A DNA stretch of 64,000 nucleotides from positions 1,897,001 to 1,961,000 of the forward strand of contig NZ_CP107558.1 in the NCBI RefSeq assembly GCF_026427715.1. Reading direction: 5' to 3'. Below are positions 18,711 to 28,270 of this stretch, piece after piece. Position 1 is the first letter of the stretch, and each line of letters begins with the position of its first letter. The position numbers and the translations under genes are program-made. The DNA is from Methylocystis sp. MJC1 (GTDB lineage: Bacteria; Pseudomonadota; Alphaproteobacteria; Rhizobiales; Beijerinckiaceae). The notes under the pieces were generated by a model that did not search any database, was not told the origin of the DNA, and worked only from the letters and a program-made list of their open reading frames with translations.

Positions 18711-18914
18711 TCACTGCTTCAATCGGCGGCCGGCGAGCGCGCAGGCCGGACAAAAACCCATCATCCCGCTCATTGCCGCCATGACGCCCATCGCCCCGGC
18801 GCCAAAACCCATCGCCGTCTTTCCAAGATAGACGATGGCGATCGCAATGAGGACGAGGCCCATGACGACGCGCATTGCACGCTCCCAATTCGGCAGGTTT
18901 TTGACATAAAACAT
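18711..18914 (-). CDS. DUF2892 (YgaP-like) small membrane protein with CPAC motif
   Basis: This 67-residue protein has the DUF2892 N-terminus (MFYVKNLPNWERAMR) and two TM helices (about residues 15-32 and 36-54). It ends in GFCPAC, giving a CxxC pair at Cys55 and Cys58. DUF2892 proteins usually have GxCPxY here, so the second cysteine is unusual. GGAG 6 bases upstream supports the start at 18914. It is the first gene of the operon, before the ECF sigma factor, and could act as its redox-sensitive regulator (hypothesis). Confidence 0.82.
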   Translation of the reverse strand: MFYVKNLPNWERAMRVVMGLVLIAIAIVYLGKTAMGFGAGAMGVMAAMSGMMGFCPACALAGRRLKQ

Positions 18915-18982
18915 CTCGATCTCCGTGATTGCGAGGAAAGCCCTCGCTGACAAAGAGGCGCGGAACCGCCGAAAGGATGCGC

Positions 18983-19600
18983 ATGAGGGAAAAAATTTTC
19001 GGCGTTCTACTCGCCGGCGGCCTGTCGCGGCGGATGGGCGGCGGCGACAAGCCGCTGCTCGAAATCGGCGGTCGGCCGATCATCGCCCATGCGATCGCGC
19101 GCCTCGCCCCGCAATGCGAAGGGCTCGTGATCAACGCCAATGGCGATCCGGCGCGGTTCGGCGCTTTCGGGCTTCCGGTCGTGGCCGATACGATCGAGGG
19201 TTTCGCTGGGCCGCTGGCGGGCGTGCTGGCGGGAATGGATTACGCCGCCGCGCATTGGCCAGAAGCGACGGATATCGTCAGCGCCCCGGCGGATACGCCT
19301 TTTCTGCCTGATGATCTCGTTGCGCGGCTTCGTGAGGCACGGGAGGCGGCGGGCGCACGGATCGCCGTGGCGGAGTCGGGCGACCGCGTGCATCACGCTG
19401 TGGCGCTTTGGCCTGTGGCGCTTCGCACGACGCTCCGTGAGGCGGTCGTGGAGGAGGATGTGAGGAAAGTTTCCGCTTTCATCTCGCGCTTCGTGAATGT
19501 GAACGTGGCTTGGCCGGAAGAGCCTTACGATCCATTCTTCAACGTGAATCGCCCGGAGGATGTGGAGAGGGCGCGCGCAATCGCGCAAGGGCGCCCCTGA
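18983..19600 (+). CDS. mobA: Molybdenum cofactor guanylyltransferase
   Basis: MobA attaches GMP to molybdopterin to make the MGD cofactor used by DMSO-reductase family enzymes. The 205-residue product has the nucleotide-binding LLAGGLSRRMGGGDKPLL (about residues 8-25), the PVVADTIEGFAGPLAGVLAG loop, and APADTPFLP with the metal-binding Asp. AAAGG precedes ATG 18983; ATG 18977 is also possible. It is divergent from the DUF2892-sigma operon, with a gap of only 68 bp. moaD and moaE are at 11.9 kb. Confidence 0.93.
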   Translation: MREKIFGVLLAGGLSRRMGGGDKPLLEIGGRPIIAHAIARLAPQCEGLVINANGDPARFGAFGLPVVADTIEGFAGPLAGVLAGMDYAAAHWPEATDIVSAPADTPFLPDDLVARLREAREAAGARIAVAESGDRVHHAVALWPVALRTTLREAVVEEDVRKVSAFISRFVNVNVAWPEEPYDPFFNVNRPEDVERARAIAQGRP

Positions 19601-19823
19601 CTTCCTTTCCAGCGCGACACACTGCTTCTTGCCAGCTAATAATCTACTAACGTGCTGGAGTTATGGCGTAATTTCTCGGGCGCGCGGTTTTCAGACATAA
19701 GCTTGTCACGCATCGCGTATTACAAATAGACACAATCATATATTTTCATATGTGGTGTTTCTGCAACGCCGGCGAGCGCTTTTCCATCGCGGGATCGAGG
19801 CGCTTGAATTCCTCCTTAAATCA

Positions 19824-19844
19824 TACTTTCATACTAGGAAAGTA
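19824..19844 (+). promoter_or_regulatory. Leader inverted repeat before the TonB receptor gene
   Basis: A perfect 7-bp inverted repeat, TACTTTC-N7-GAAAGTA, ends 8 bases before the receptor's GGAGGGG ribosome-binding site. It could be an operator or an mRNA hairpin. Only the symmetry is seen. Confidence 0.35.
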
Positions 19845-19867
19845 CATTGATGGAGGGGCGCAATATA

Positions 19868-22360
19868 ATGACGAAGTGGCGTTTTTTATGCAGACTGCTT
19901 TCAAGCACCATTTTGGGCTCTGTTGTCGCCGGGGCGGCGGGAGCCGCTCTTGGTCAGGACGCTCAAGTTACGGACGTCGTGGTCAGCGGGAGTGGAAAGG
20001 ACAAGCCCGGCGAATTGTCGAAACGCAAAATGCAGGTTGAAAAAATCGCACGGCCGATTGTCGTCGTCGATCCCAAAACCGCACAACGGGAGCAACTGTA
20101 CAGGCTGGAGGACTTCGCCCAGAAGATCCCGAATTACTCGCCGGGCTCGGGCAATCCGCGAACTGCGCGCCCGGCCATTCGAGGAGTAAGTGCCGGCGCC
20201 GGCACCGGCGACGGGTCGGAGTTCGACACGGGTTTCATGCTCGACAATGTGTTCTTCAGACACGTTGGATTCCAGTGGGCGGATTACATCGACATTGAAT
20301 CGGCAGAAGTGGCGCTCGGCCCCCAGGGCACGGCCGGCGGCAAGAACACAACTGTCGGCAGCTTCGTCGTCCGCACCCAACTGCCGTCATTTGAACGCAA
20401 GGCCACTCTCGAAACCCAGTTCGGCAGCTATTCTCACGTGATGCAGAGGGTGAATGTCACGGGGCCGATCATCGACGATAAGCTCGCTTACCGCATCGCA
20501 GCCTATTACGACCATGGCGACGGGTGGTTTCGCGACCAGGTCTCAGGCGCCTCGCTCCTGAACAACAACCGTTGGGGCGCGCGGGGGCAGTTGCTCTATG
20601 TCGGCGACAATTTCACCAACAGATTCATCTTCAATATTTCGCAATCGCACGAATACAACAACAACAATGACGGGCCATATGCGGATACATTCCAGGTTTT
20701 CTGGAACGGCACGCGACCCGCGCGGACCTATTCCCAAAATCTGAGGCTGCGCCTCGGATTGCCGCTGCTCACCATTGACCCGCGCAAGCCTTTCAACACC
20801 GACAATGGCACGCTCGACCAGCGCCTCCACATGGTGTCGAACGAGCTGAACTACAACATCGGCGAGAACGTCTTCACCTCGATCAGCGCCTACGGAAATT
20901 TCCGCCTCCTGCCGCGCAACTCGATGGGCGACAATTTGACGGAGATCAGCAAGGGCGCCTCCGACACTTACGTCGACCAATTCTCGCAGGAATTCCGGCT
21001 CTCCTCGCCGCGCGATGAGCCTCTCGAGTGGCAAGCCGGCTTATTCGCCTTCTATGACTATGTCTGGAACCGGTCCAACACGATCTATGGCGGCGACGCC
21101 GCCCGATGGTACGGGACAGTCAGCAATGGCGTCGTTACGCCGACGCCTTACCTGCTGAGGGGCATGGCGAGCAACCGCGACGGCAAGGCGCGCGATCTGC
21201 AATTCGCCGCTTATGGGAACGCGACGTACCACGTCGACGAACAACTCGCCTTGACCTTCGGGCTCCGAGACAGCTGGGAGGTCAGATCGGGCTCGAACTT
21301 CAGTTGGATTACCGCCGTACCGGGCAATGGCTCGGTCCTGGACCAGCAAGCGGCGATCGTCGCGGCGGGCGGGCAGCGCTTCTATGACACCGGCGGGCAG
21401 AAGGCTACGCTCAACTCGCTGACGGGCATCTTCAACCCGCAATATCAGTACAATGAAAATATCATGGTCTACGGGCTTGTCGGCCGGGGCGAAAAGGCCG
21501 GCGCCGTCAACACCGGCGCGCAGGGGATTTTTGTCGGCGGGGTCTTCCAGAAATTCCAGCCGGTGATCACCAAGCCCGAAACCTCATGGGATTACGAGCT
21601 CGGCGCGAAGTCGGTCTGGTTCGACGGCGGCCTCGTGGTCAACGCCAATCTCTATTGGACCGACATCTATAACTTCCAGACGAATTTCGTCGACACTTCC
21701 GTCGTGGATGCCAATGGCGTGCCGACAAGGCAGACCTATCTCGGCGTCGCGCCTCACGCGCGCCTGCGCGGTCTCGAATTCGACGGACGCTGGAACGCGT
21801 TCGAAGGGTTCTGGTTCAACTTTTCCGGCGCGATCACGGAAGCGCGCTGGATCGACTTCAATGAAGCGCCGATCGACGCCTCATGGATATGGAATGTTCC
21901 CACTAATTCGCCGCCAGGCTTTATACGGCCGCCCACCCAGCTCAGTCGCAGCAACTCGCGCTTCAACGCCGTGCCGGTCTATTCGTTCAATGCGGGCTTC
22001 AACTATGAGCGGAAGCTCGGTCGACTGTTGGAGGGCTTCGGCGAAGGGTGGGACCGGCCGGTGACGGGCTTCGTCTATGCGAATGTCGCCTGGCAGGACA
22101 AGACGCTCGTCACCGACCCCTACGCCGTCTACCGATATTGGCAGCCGGCCTACGCCATCACCAATCTTGGCTTTGGGCTCCACACGGATGACGAGCGCTA
22201 CAATCTCAATTTCTGGGTGAAGAACCTGACCAACCAATTGCCGCTGATCAATAACAATGGAGCGGCTCTTGATCCCGGCACCGCGACGGCGCCGTCGACG
22301 CTCAACTTTTACCGCTTCCCACGAACGATAGGAGGAACGCTGCGTATATCCTTGTATTGA
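19868..22360 (+). CDS. TonB-dependent outer-membrane receptor
   Basis: The 830-residue protein has a signal peptide (cleavage near GAALGQ, about residue 30) and a plug domain with VVVSG and IRGVS segments. A long beta-barrel with NNNNDGPYADTF-type loops leads to a C-terminal aromatic end (RISLY). It should import a ligand such as a siderophore, metal complex or vitamin, driven by TonB; no transport partner is nearby to name it. ATG 19868 was chosen over TTG 19847 and ATG 19850 because GGAGGGG lies 9 bases upstream of it. A strong terminator follows. Confidence 0.9.
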   Translation: MTKWRFLCRLLSSTILGSVVAGAAGAALGQDAQVTDVVVSGSGKDKPGELSKRKMQVEKIARPIVVVDPKTAQREQLYRLEDFAQKIPNYSPGSGNPRTARPAIRGVSAGAGTGDGSEFDTGFMLDNVFFRHVGFQWADYIDIESAEVALGPQGTAGGKNTTVGSFVVRTQLPSFERKATLETQFGSYSHVMQRVNVTGPIIDDKLAYRIAAYYDHGDGWFRDQVSGASLLNNNRWGARGQLLYVGDNFTNRFIFNISQSHEYNNNNDGPYADTFQVFWNGTRPARTYSQNLRLRLGLPLLTIDPRKPFNTDNGTLDQRLHMVSNELNYNIGENVFTSISAYGNFRLLPRNSMGDNLTEISKGASDTYVDQFSQEFRLSSPRDEPLEWQAGLFAFYDYVWNRSNTIYGGDAARWYGTVSNGVVTPTPYLLRGMASNRDGKARDLQFAAYGNATYHVDEQLALTFGLRDSWEVRSGSNFSWITAVPGNGSVLDQQAAIVAAGGQRFYDTGGQKATLNSLTGIFNPQYQYNENIMVYGLVGRGEKAGAVNTGAQGIFVGGVFQKFQPVITKPETSWDYELGAKSVWFDGGLVVNANLYWTDIYNFQTNFVDTSVVDANGVPTRQTYLGVAPHARLRGLEFDGRWNAFEGFWFNFSGAITEARWIDFNEAPIDASWIWNVPTNSPPGFIRPPTQLSRSNSRFNAVPVYSFNAGFNYERKLGRLLEGFGEGWDRPVTGFVYANVAWQDKTLVTDPYAVYRYWQPAYAITNLGFGLHTDDERYNLNFWVKNLTNQLPLINNNGAALDPGTATAPSTLNFYRFPRTIGGTLRISLY

Positions 22361-22384
22361 TCTTCCTTTGAAACACCCCAACTT

Positions 22385-22415
22385 GGCGCCCTCGCATCGA
22401 GGGCGCCCCTTTTTT
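22385..22415 (+). terminator. Intrinsic terminator after the TonB receptor gene
   Basis: A perfect 9-bp stem GGCGCCCTC/GAGGGCGCC with a 5-base loop is followed by CC and six T. It ends 3 bases before the cysK stop codon, which is convergent. Confidence 0.9.
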
Positions 22416-22418
22416 ACG

Positions 22419-23450
22419 TCACACAAACCCCGGGTCGATCGCGACCTGCTTCTCCAGCCACTTCGGCGCCGGCAGGTTGAGCCCACGCAGGAAGTCGACA
22501 TTGAAAAGCTTCGAGGCGTAGCGCGCGCCGCCGTCGGCGAGGATGGTCACGATGGTGTGGCCGGGGCCGAGATCGCGGGCGAGGCGGATCGCGCCGGCCA
22601 CATTGATCCCCGACGAGCCGCCGAGCAGCAGGCCTTCTTCCTCGGCCAGCGCAAACACGATGTCGAGCGCCTCGCTGTCCGGGATCTGATAGGCGACATC
22701 GACCGGCGCGCCTTCGAGATTGGCGGTGATGCGGCCCTGGCCGATGCCCTCGGTGATGGAGGAGCCCTCGGCTTTCAGCACGCCGGTCGTGTAATAGGAA
22801 TAGAGCGCCGCGCCGAAGGGGTCGGCGAGGCCGATCTTGATCTTGGGATCGCGCGCCTTCAGCGCCAGGCCGATGCCCGCAAGCGTGCCGCCCGTGCCGC
22901 AGGCGCAGATGAAGCCGTCGACCTTGCCGCCGAGTTCCTCGTAAATCTCCGGCCCCGTCGTCGCGATATGGGCCTCGCGATTGGCGACATTGTCGAACTG
23001 ATTGGCCCAGACCGCGCCGGCGGGGTCTTCCTTGGCCAGCCGCTCAGCGAGGCGTCCCGACAGCTTCACGTAATTGTTGGGATTGGCGTAGGGGACGGCC
23101 GGGACTTCGACGAGCTGCGCGCCCTGCAGGCGCAGCATGTCTTTCTTTTCCTGGCTCTGGGTTTCCGGGATCACAATGACGGTGCGGAAGCCCATGGCGT
23201 TCGCCACCAAAGCGAGGCCGATGCCCGTATTGCCGGCCGTGCCTTCGACGATGACGCCGCCGGGCTTGAGCGCCCCCTTGGCGATAGCGTCCTGCACGAT
23301 GGAGAGGGCGGCGCGGTCCTTCACCGAGCCGCCGGGGTTCATGAACTCCGCCTTGCCGAGGATGCGGCAACCCGTGGCTTTCGAGGCGGCGCGCAATTCG
23401 ATGAGCGGCGTGCGGCCGATGGCCTCGATGACGCTGGGGGCGATAGTCAT
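22419..23450 (-). CDS. cysK: Cysteine synthase A (O-acetylserine sulfhydrylase)
   Basis: CysK replaces the acetyl group of O-acetylserine with sulfide to form cysteine, using PLP. The 343-residue product has the PLP-lysine motif NPGGSVKDRAAL (about residues 38-49), the EGTAGNTGIGLA loop, the CGTGGTLAG phosphate loop and the GGSSGIN segment. It is somewhat longer than E. coli CysK (323) and resembles the CBS-like alphaproteobacterial group, so the symbol is likely but the exact subfamily is less certain. Confidence 0.9.
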   Translation of the reverse strand: MTIAPSVIEAIGRTPLIELRAASKATGCRILGKAEFMNPGGSVKDRAALSIVQDAIAKGALKPGGVIVEGTAGNTGIGLALVANAMGFRTVIVIPETQSQEKKDMLRLQGAQLVEVPAVPYANPNNYVKLSGRLAERLAKEDPAGAVWANQFDNVANREAHIATTGPEIYEELGGKVDGFICACGTGGTLAGIGLALKARDPKIKIGLADPFGAALYSYYTTGVLKAEGSSITEGIGQGRITANLEGAPVDVAYQIPDSEALDIVFALAEEEGLLLGGSSGINVAGAIRLARDLGPGHTIVTILADGGARYASKLFNVDFLRGLNLPAPKWLEKQVAIDPGFV

Positions 23451-23486
23451 GAAATCTGATTCCTGTCGAACGAGTGACGCCTGTTC

Positions 23487-24368
23487 CTAACCGGAAGCGG
23501 CGCTTCGCTCAAAGGCAAAACTGGCGCCGTGGCGGGCCGTCTCGCCCGGCTGGAGGATGCGCATCGACGGCTTTTGATAGAGATCGCCGTGGAAGTCCTC
23601 CGGGTCGCCATATCCTGTCCAGGGCTCGATGCAGAGGTAAGGGGCCGGCGGCAGCGTCCAGAAGCCGATATGGGGGCAGTCGTCGAGCCTTACCTTCAGC
23701 CGCGCCCCCGCGCCATTGTCGAAGGCGAGGCTGCGGCTCTTCAAATTCAGGAAGCACAGAGCGTCGCGGGCGAACATCTGCGGCTCGAGCGGCAGGCGAT
23801 TGCCTTCCAGCGGCGTGCGCCGCACCGGCTTGGAGAAGAGCCCGCCGGGGCCGATGATCGGCACATTGGGGTCTTCGTCCTTCTCGAACAGGATGGCGTA
23901 CTCGGCCGTCGACCCCGCGAGCGGCCAGCGGAAGGCCGGATGCAGGCCACAGGCATAGGGCAGGGGCTTGGCGTCGGTATTGGTGACGATCAGATGATTG
24001 TCGAGCGCGCCTTTACGCAGCGCGAACTCCACCTCGAAGCGAAAGGCGAAGGGGTAGAGCGCATGGGTCTCGGCGTCGTCGAGCAGCACGAGCCGCAGAT
24101 AGTCGGCGCGCCAGTCGGCGATCTCGAAGCGCTTCTTCCAGGCGAAGCCGTGCAGCGCCAGCGGATAGGTCTTGCCGTCGACCGTGACCTTGCCGTCGCG
24201 CGTCCAGCCGACGACCGGAAAGAGGATGGGCGCGGTCTGGTCCCAGATTTTCGGGGCCTTGGCCCAGATCATGTCGACACCCTCCGCCCGCCAGGCGGAG
24301 AGCTCGGCCCCGAAGGGCAGGATTTCGGCCGTATCGCCGTCGGCTTCGAGATGAATCGCGTCGCTCAT
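23487..24368 (-). CDS. Aldose 1-epimerase family protein
   Basis: This 293-residue cytoplasmic protein has the galactose-mutarotase beta-sandwich: QTAPILFPVVGW, ALHGFAWKKRFE with the catalytic-type His, CGLHPAFRWPL, and the C-terminal YLCIEPWTGYGD with the Glu base. It matches the group related to LacX/YphB and glucose-6-phosphate epimerases rather than GalM itself. The exact sugar is unknown. It starts 37 bp upstream of cysK on the same strand and may be co-transcribed. Confidence 0.88.
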   Translation of the reverse strand: MSDAIHLEADGDTAEILPFGAELSAWRAEGVDMIWAKAPKIWDQTAPILFPVVGWTRDGKVTVDGKTYPLALHGFAWKKRFEIADWRADYLRLVLLDDAETHALYPFAFRFEVEFALRKGALDNHLIVTNTDAKPLPYACGLHPAFRWPLAGSTAEYAILFEKDEDPNVPIIGPGGLFSKPVRRTPLEGNRLPLEPQMFARDALCFLNLKSRSLAFDNGAGARLKVRLDDCPHIGFWTLPPAPYLCIEPWTGYGDPEDFHGDLYQKPSMRILQPGETARHGASFAFERSAASG

Positions 24369-24475
24369 GGTCCTCGACCTTTACACGATTTGCGCCGCCA
24401 CGGCGGTGCCGGGCGGCGCGCGCTTTTCTCAAAGAACGATCGAGGGGCGCGACGGTTTCGCGCGCCGCCGTTCGG

Positions 24476-25954
24476 CTAGAACTCCACCCACTCCTCCTCG
24501 GCCGTGGCCTTCAGCGCCAGATTGCCGCTGCTGCGCCGGCTCGCGACGGCGCGGACTTGCGGCTTGGCGGGCGCCGCCTGGGGCGCACGCGCGCCACTGA
24601 TATTGAATTGGGAGGTCAGCGATTTCAGATTGCCGCTGAAACGGGCCAGATTCTGGCTGGTCGCATTGACCTCCTCGGCCATGGCCGCGTTCTGCTGCGT
24701 GACGCGGTCGATGTCGTGCACGGCGGTGTTGATCTCGCGCAGCACATTCGATTGCCCCTCGGCGCCGACCGCGATTTCATCGACGATGACGAGGATTTTT
24801 TTTACCTGGTCGACGATCTGGCGGAGGGACTCGCCGGAGTTGTTCGCCAGAGTATTGCCGGTCGAGACCTTGGCGTTCGACTCCATGATCAGTTCTTTGA
24901 TCTGCTTGGCGGCTTGCGTCGCGCGCTGGGCCAGGCTGCGCACCTCCGTCGCCACCACGGCGAAACCACGTCCGGCCTCCCCGGCGCGGGCGGCCTCGAC
25001 GCCGGCGTTCAACGCCAGGAGATTGGTCTGGAAGGCGATCTCATCGATAATGCCGATGATCTGGCTGATCTTCTCAGAAGAATCGCTGATATCGTCCATC
25101 GCGGTGATGACCTGGCGAACGATCTTCTCGCCCTTTTCGGCGACGGCGCGGGCGCTCTGGACGACCTCGCGCGCATTGCCGGCGCCATCAGCGGTTTCCT
25201 TCACCGCCTGGGTGAACTGATCGACGCTGGCGGCCGTCTCCGCGAGCGTCGCCGCCTGGGTTTCGTTGCGACGTGACAGATCGTTGATGGCGCTGAGGAT
25301 TTCCTGGGCGCTGGCGTCCATCGTGTCGGCGGTCTCGATCACGCCGACCATCGTCGCGTTGAGACGCTCGACGGCGAGGTTGAATGTGCGCCGGAGCTCC
25401 TCATAGTCCTTGATAAACTCCTTCTCCAATCTGAACCGGAGGTCGCCCTCGGAGAGCTTCGTCATCCCGGCCGTATATTCTTTGAAGAAGAAGTCCCGGT
25501 TCTCGATATACCACTTCGCGCCGTTCTCACGGTCCTTGGCTTGCGCCGCTGCTTTGGCTTTTTGGGTTTCTGCTTCCGCTTCCGCGACGCGCATCCCATC
25601 GACGACGGATTTGAAATACGCGACCGACGCGCTCATTTGGCCGATCTCGTCCTGCCGCTCAGCATAGGGCGGGTCTTCCGCCGTCTCGCCCTTTTCCATG
25701 GCCGCCATATAGGCGGTCAGGCGGGCCACGGGCTCAGCAAGTCGCTTGCCCGCAAATAAGCAGAGAGCGGCGACGGCGCCGATGTTCACCGCAGCCAGCG
25801 AAAGGCCGGCGCCCAGCAACCAGTAGCTGCTGACAGCCGCGCTTTCGGCGCCGAATTTAAGCAAGAGATAGAAGCCGACGGCTGTCGCAACCGAAATCAC
25901 GGAAGCGACAATCGATCCGGCCCATAATATCGTACGAGTGATCGACGATTTCAT
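24476..25954 (-). CDS. Methyl-accepting chemotaxis protein with C-terminal CheR pentapeptide
   Basis: The 492-residue receptor has two TM helices close together near the N-terminus (about residues 9-29 and 40-58), almost no periplasmic sensor, HAMP-like segments, and the signalling tip [15 protein letters not shown]. It ends in EWVEF, which fits the xWxxF CheR/CheB-docking pentapeptide. With so little outside the membrane, it probably senses an internal or membrane signal. I chose 25954 because TM1 begins directly there; an upstream in-frame ATG (25999) adds a basic 15-residue leader. Confidence 0.92.
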   Translation of the reverse strand: MKSSITRTILWAGSIVASVISVATAVGFYLLLKFGAESAAVSSYWLLGAGLSLAAVNIGAVAALCLFAGKRLAEPVARLTAYMAAMEKGETAEDPPYAERQDEIGQMSASVAYFKSVVDGMRVAEAEAETQKAKAAAQAKDRENGAKWYIENRDFFFKEYTAGMTKLSEGDLRFRLEKEFIKDYEELRRTFNLAVERLNATMVGVIETADTMDASAQEILSAINDLSRRNETQAATLAETAASVDQFTQAVKETADGAGNAREVVQSARAVAEKGEKIVRQVITAMDDISDSSEKISQIIGIIDEIAFQTNLLALNAGVEAARAGEAGRGFAVVATEVRSLAQRATQAAKQIKELIMESNAKVSTGNTLANNSGESLRQIVDQVKKILVIVDEIAVGAEGQSNVLREINTAVHDIDRVTQQNAAMAEEVNATSQNLARFSGNLKSLTSQFNISGARAPQAAPAKPQVRAVASRRSSGNLALKATAEEEWVEF

Positions 25955-26344
25955 TTTTTGGCTCGCAAAGGGACGTTTGCGTCGGCGGAACGGCCGCAAA
26001 CAAGCGCAGGGAAGCGCGACGACATGATGGACGATCGGCGCGCGGCTTCTACCCGGAAGTCATTCAGGGCCATTGCGAGGCGGCGTCATGCCTTTGGAGG
26101 TCGGCTATCGCCGCGTGAACCCGACACCTCTCCAACTCGTAATGCGACAATTTGATGCAGGAAGATTGAGAAAATCCTAAGTGCGCATTTCCCTAAACCA
26201 AGCCGAAAGCTTTGCTATTTCTGTTAGATGTGGGCGGCGCGGCTTGCCGGTGGCCGGTTTGGCTGTAAAAGCGCCGGGTAAGCGCTAAGCTGTCATCCTC
26301 TCGGGCTGGAAAGCGCCGATCCTCATTCTCGACAAGACGGCAAT
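25955..26344. other. Intergenic region between the divergent chemoreceptor and recJ genes
   Basis: The 390-bp region presumably holds both promoters. I see no convincing gene, tRNA, terminator or repeat in it. The stretch near 26160-26230 is more AT-rich and is the likeliest promoter area. Confidence 0.5.
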
Positions 26345-28141
26345 ATGTCCCAAACACTGGCGCCCGCCTTCCTTGGCGTCGAGCGCTCGATTCTCGGCCG
26401 GCCTTGGCGGGCGCGGCTCGACCCTGCGGCCGAGGCCATGGCGCTGGCCCTGATGCAGGCCGAGGGCCTCGACGACCTCCTCGCGCGGATTCTCGCCGGC
26501 CGCGGCGTCGGCGTGTCGGAAGCGGCCCGCTATCTCGAACCGAGCTTGCGGGACCTGATGCCGGACCCTTCCACGCTGACCGAGATGGACACCGCTGTCG
26601 AGCGAATGGCGCGCGCCATAGAGACAGGCGAGCAGGTCGCCGTTTTCGGAGATTACGACGTCGACGGCGCCTGTTCCTCAGCTTTGCTCATCGACTATTG
26701 GCGCGCCGCCGGCGCGCCAGAGCCCTTCCTCCACATCCCCGACCGCATCGTCGAGGGCTATGGACCGAATGCCGAGGCGATCCGCGCTCTCGCCGAACGT
26801 GGCGCGACGCTGCTCGTGACGGTTGATTGCGGCACGGTCTCGCATGAGCCCTTCGAGGTCGCTCGCGCGCATGGCCTCGACGTGATCGTCCTCGACCACC
26901 ATCAGGCGCCCGAGGAATTGCCGCGAGCGGTCGTCGTCAACCCCAACCGGCAGGATGATCTATCCGGTCAGGGTGGGCTTTGCGCCGCCGGCGTCGTCTT
27001 TCTCGCGTTGGCGGGCGTCTCGAGGCTGCTCCGCAAGCGGGACTGGTGGAACGAGGCGCGACCGGCGCCGGATCTTCTCGCGGCGCTCGACCTCGTCGCG
27101 CTGGCGACGGTCGCAGACGTCGCTCCGCTTACAGGCTTGAACCGGGCTTTCGTCGCCAAGGGGCTTCAGGTCATGCGCAACCGGGCCCGGCCCGGACTGG
27201 CGGCGCTGATGGATGCCGCTCGAATGGATGGGCCGCCGCGCGCCTATCATCTTGGCTTCGCGCTTGGTCCGAGGATCAATGCCGGCGGCCGTATCGGCGA
27301 CGCCGGACTAGGCGCACGGCTTTTGACTCTCTCCGACGCGATCGAGGCGGCGCGCATCGCGCATGAGCTCGACCGGTTGAACGCCGAGCGTCAAGGCATA
27401 GAAAAGCAGGCGCTGGAGGAAGCGATCGCCCAGGCCGAGGTGCAATTCCACAAGTCGAATCGGCTCAGCTGTCTCGTCGTGGAAGGACCGGACTGGCACC
27501 CGGGTGTGGTTGGCTTGGTCGCGGCGCGCCTGAAGGAGCGCTTTAACATCCCTTCATTTGCCTTTGCTCTTAATGGCGAAACGGGATCAGGTTCAGGTAG
27601 AAGCTTAAATGGCGTCGACATTGGCAAGACGGTTCGGCGCGCCGTTGATCTGGGTCTCGCCATCAAAGGCGGCGGTCACGCCATGGCCGCCGGGGTCACG
27701 CTTCTCAAAGACAAAGTAGACGATTTCCGCGCCTTTTTAAATGAAGCTCTCGCTGACGCCGTTGAGTCCGCTCGCGACGCCGACGCCCTCATTGTCGACG
27801 GCGTCATCGCGGGGCGCGGCGTGAGCCTCGATCTCTTGCGTAGGGTGGAGAAGGCCGGCCCGTTCGGGCAGGGTAATCCGGAGCCTGTTTTCGCTCTCGC
27901 CGAGCAGCGGCTGGTCGACGCCGCGATCGTCGGGGAGAACCATGTTCGCGCCAGACTGCGCTCGGGTGACGGCGTCGCAGTCGACACGATTGCTTTCCGG
28001 GTCGTCGGCTCGCCGCTGGGCGATGCACTGTTGCGGGGGCGGGGCGATCTCTTCCACGTCGCCGCCCGGCTTTCGGCCAATCAGTTCCGGGGGACGGAAA
28101 GGGTCGAGGCCCGAATAATAGACCTCGCCAGAGCGCAGTAA
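26345..28141 (+). CDS. recJ: Single-stranded-DNA 5'-3' exonuclease RecJ
   Basis: RecJ degrades single-stranded DNA in mismatch repair and RecF-pathway recombination. The 598-residue product has the DHH phosphoesterase motifs: VFGDYDVDGACS (about residues 100-111), VTVDCGT, and the LDHHQAPEE motif near 185. The later GRINAGGRIGDA segment of DHHA1 and the C-terminal oligonucleotide-binding domain follow. Metal-binding aspartates and histidines are intact and the length is normal. Confidence 0.96.
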   Translation: MSQTLAPAFLGVERSILGRPWRARLDPAAEAMALALMQAEGLDDLLARILAGRGVGVSEAARYLEPSLRDLMPDPSTLTEMDTAVERMARAIETGEQVAVFGDYDVDGACSSALLIDYWRAAGAPEPFLHIPDRIVEGYGPNAEAIRALAERGATLLVTVDCGTVSHEPFEVARAHGLDVIVLDHHQAPEELPRAVVVNPNRQDDLSGQGGLCAAGVVFLALAGVSRLLRKRDWWNEARPAPDLLAALDLVALATVADVAPLTGLNRAFVAKGLQVMRNRARPGLAALMDAARMDGPPRAYHLGFALGPRINAGGRIGDAGLGARLLTLSDAIEAARIAHELDRLNAERQGIEKQALEEAIAQAEVQFHKSNRLSCLVVEGPDWHPGVVGLVAARLKERFNIPSFAFALNGETGSGSGRSLNGVDIGKTVRRAVDLGLAIKGGGHAMAAGVTLLKDKVDDFRAFLNEALADAVESARDADALIVDGVIAGRGVSLDLLRRVEKAGPFGQGNPEPVFALAEQRLVDAAIVGENHVRARLRSGDGVAVDTIAFRVVGSPLGDALLRGRGDLFHVAARLSANQFRGTERVEARIIDLARAQ

Positions 28142-28270
28142 GCGGAGGCCGAACGGGTGTTGCCTCATCGCCACAGCTTACGCAAAACAGACAGCGAGGG
28201 CCTTGCTTGTGTGCATAGCCCCATTTTCGCCCTGATATCGTCCCCAAGTCGCCGCTGCTAAATCTTGTCG

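Noticed and set aside
19703..19732. Promoter with TTGTCA and TAGACA separated by 18 bp before the TonB receptor
   Set aside because: The -10 match is poor and the upstream region is AT-rich, so chance matches are likely.
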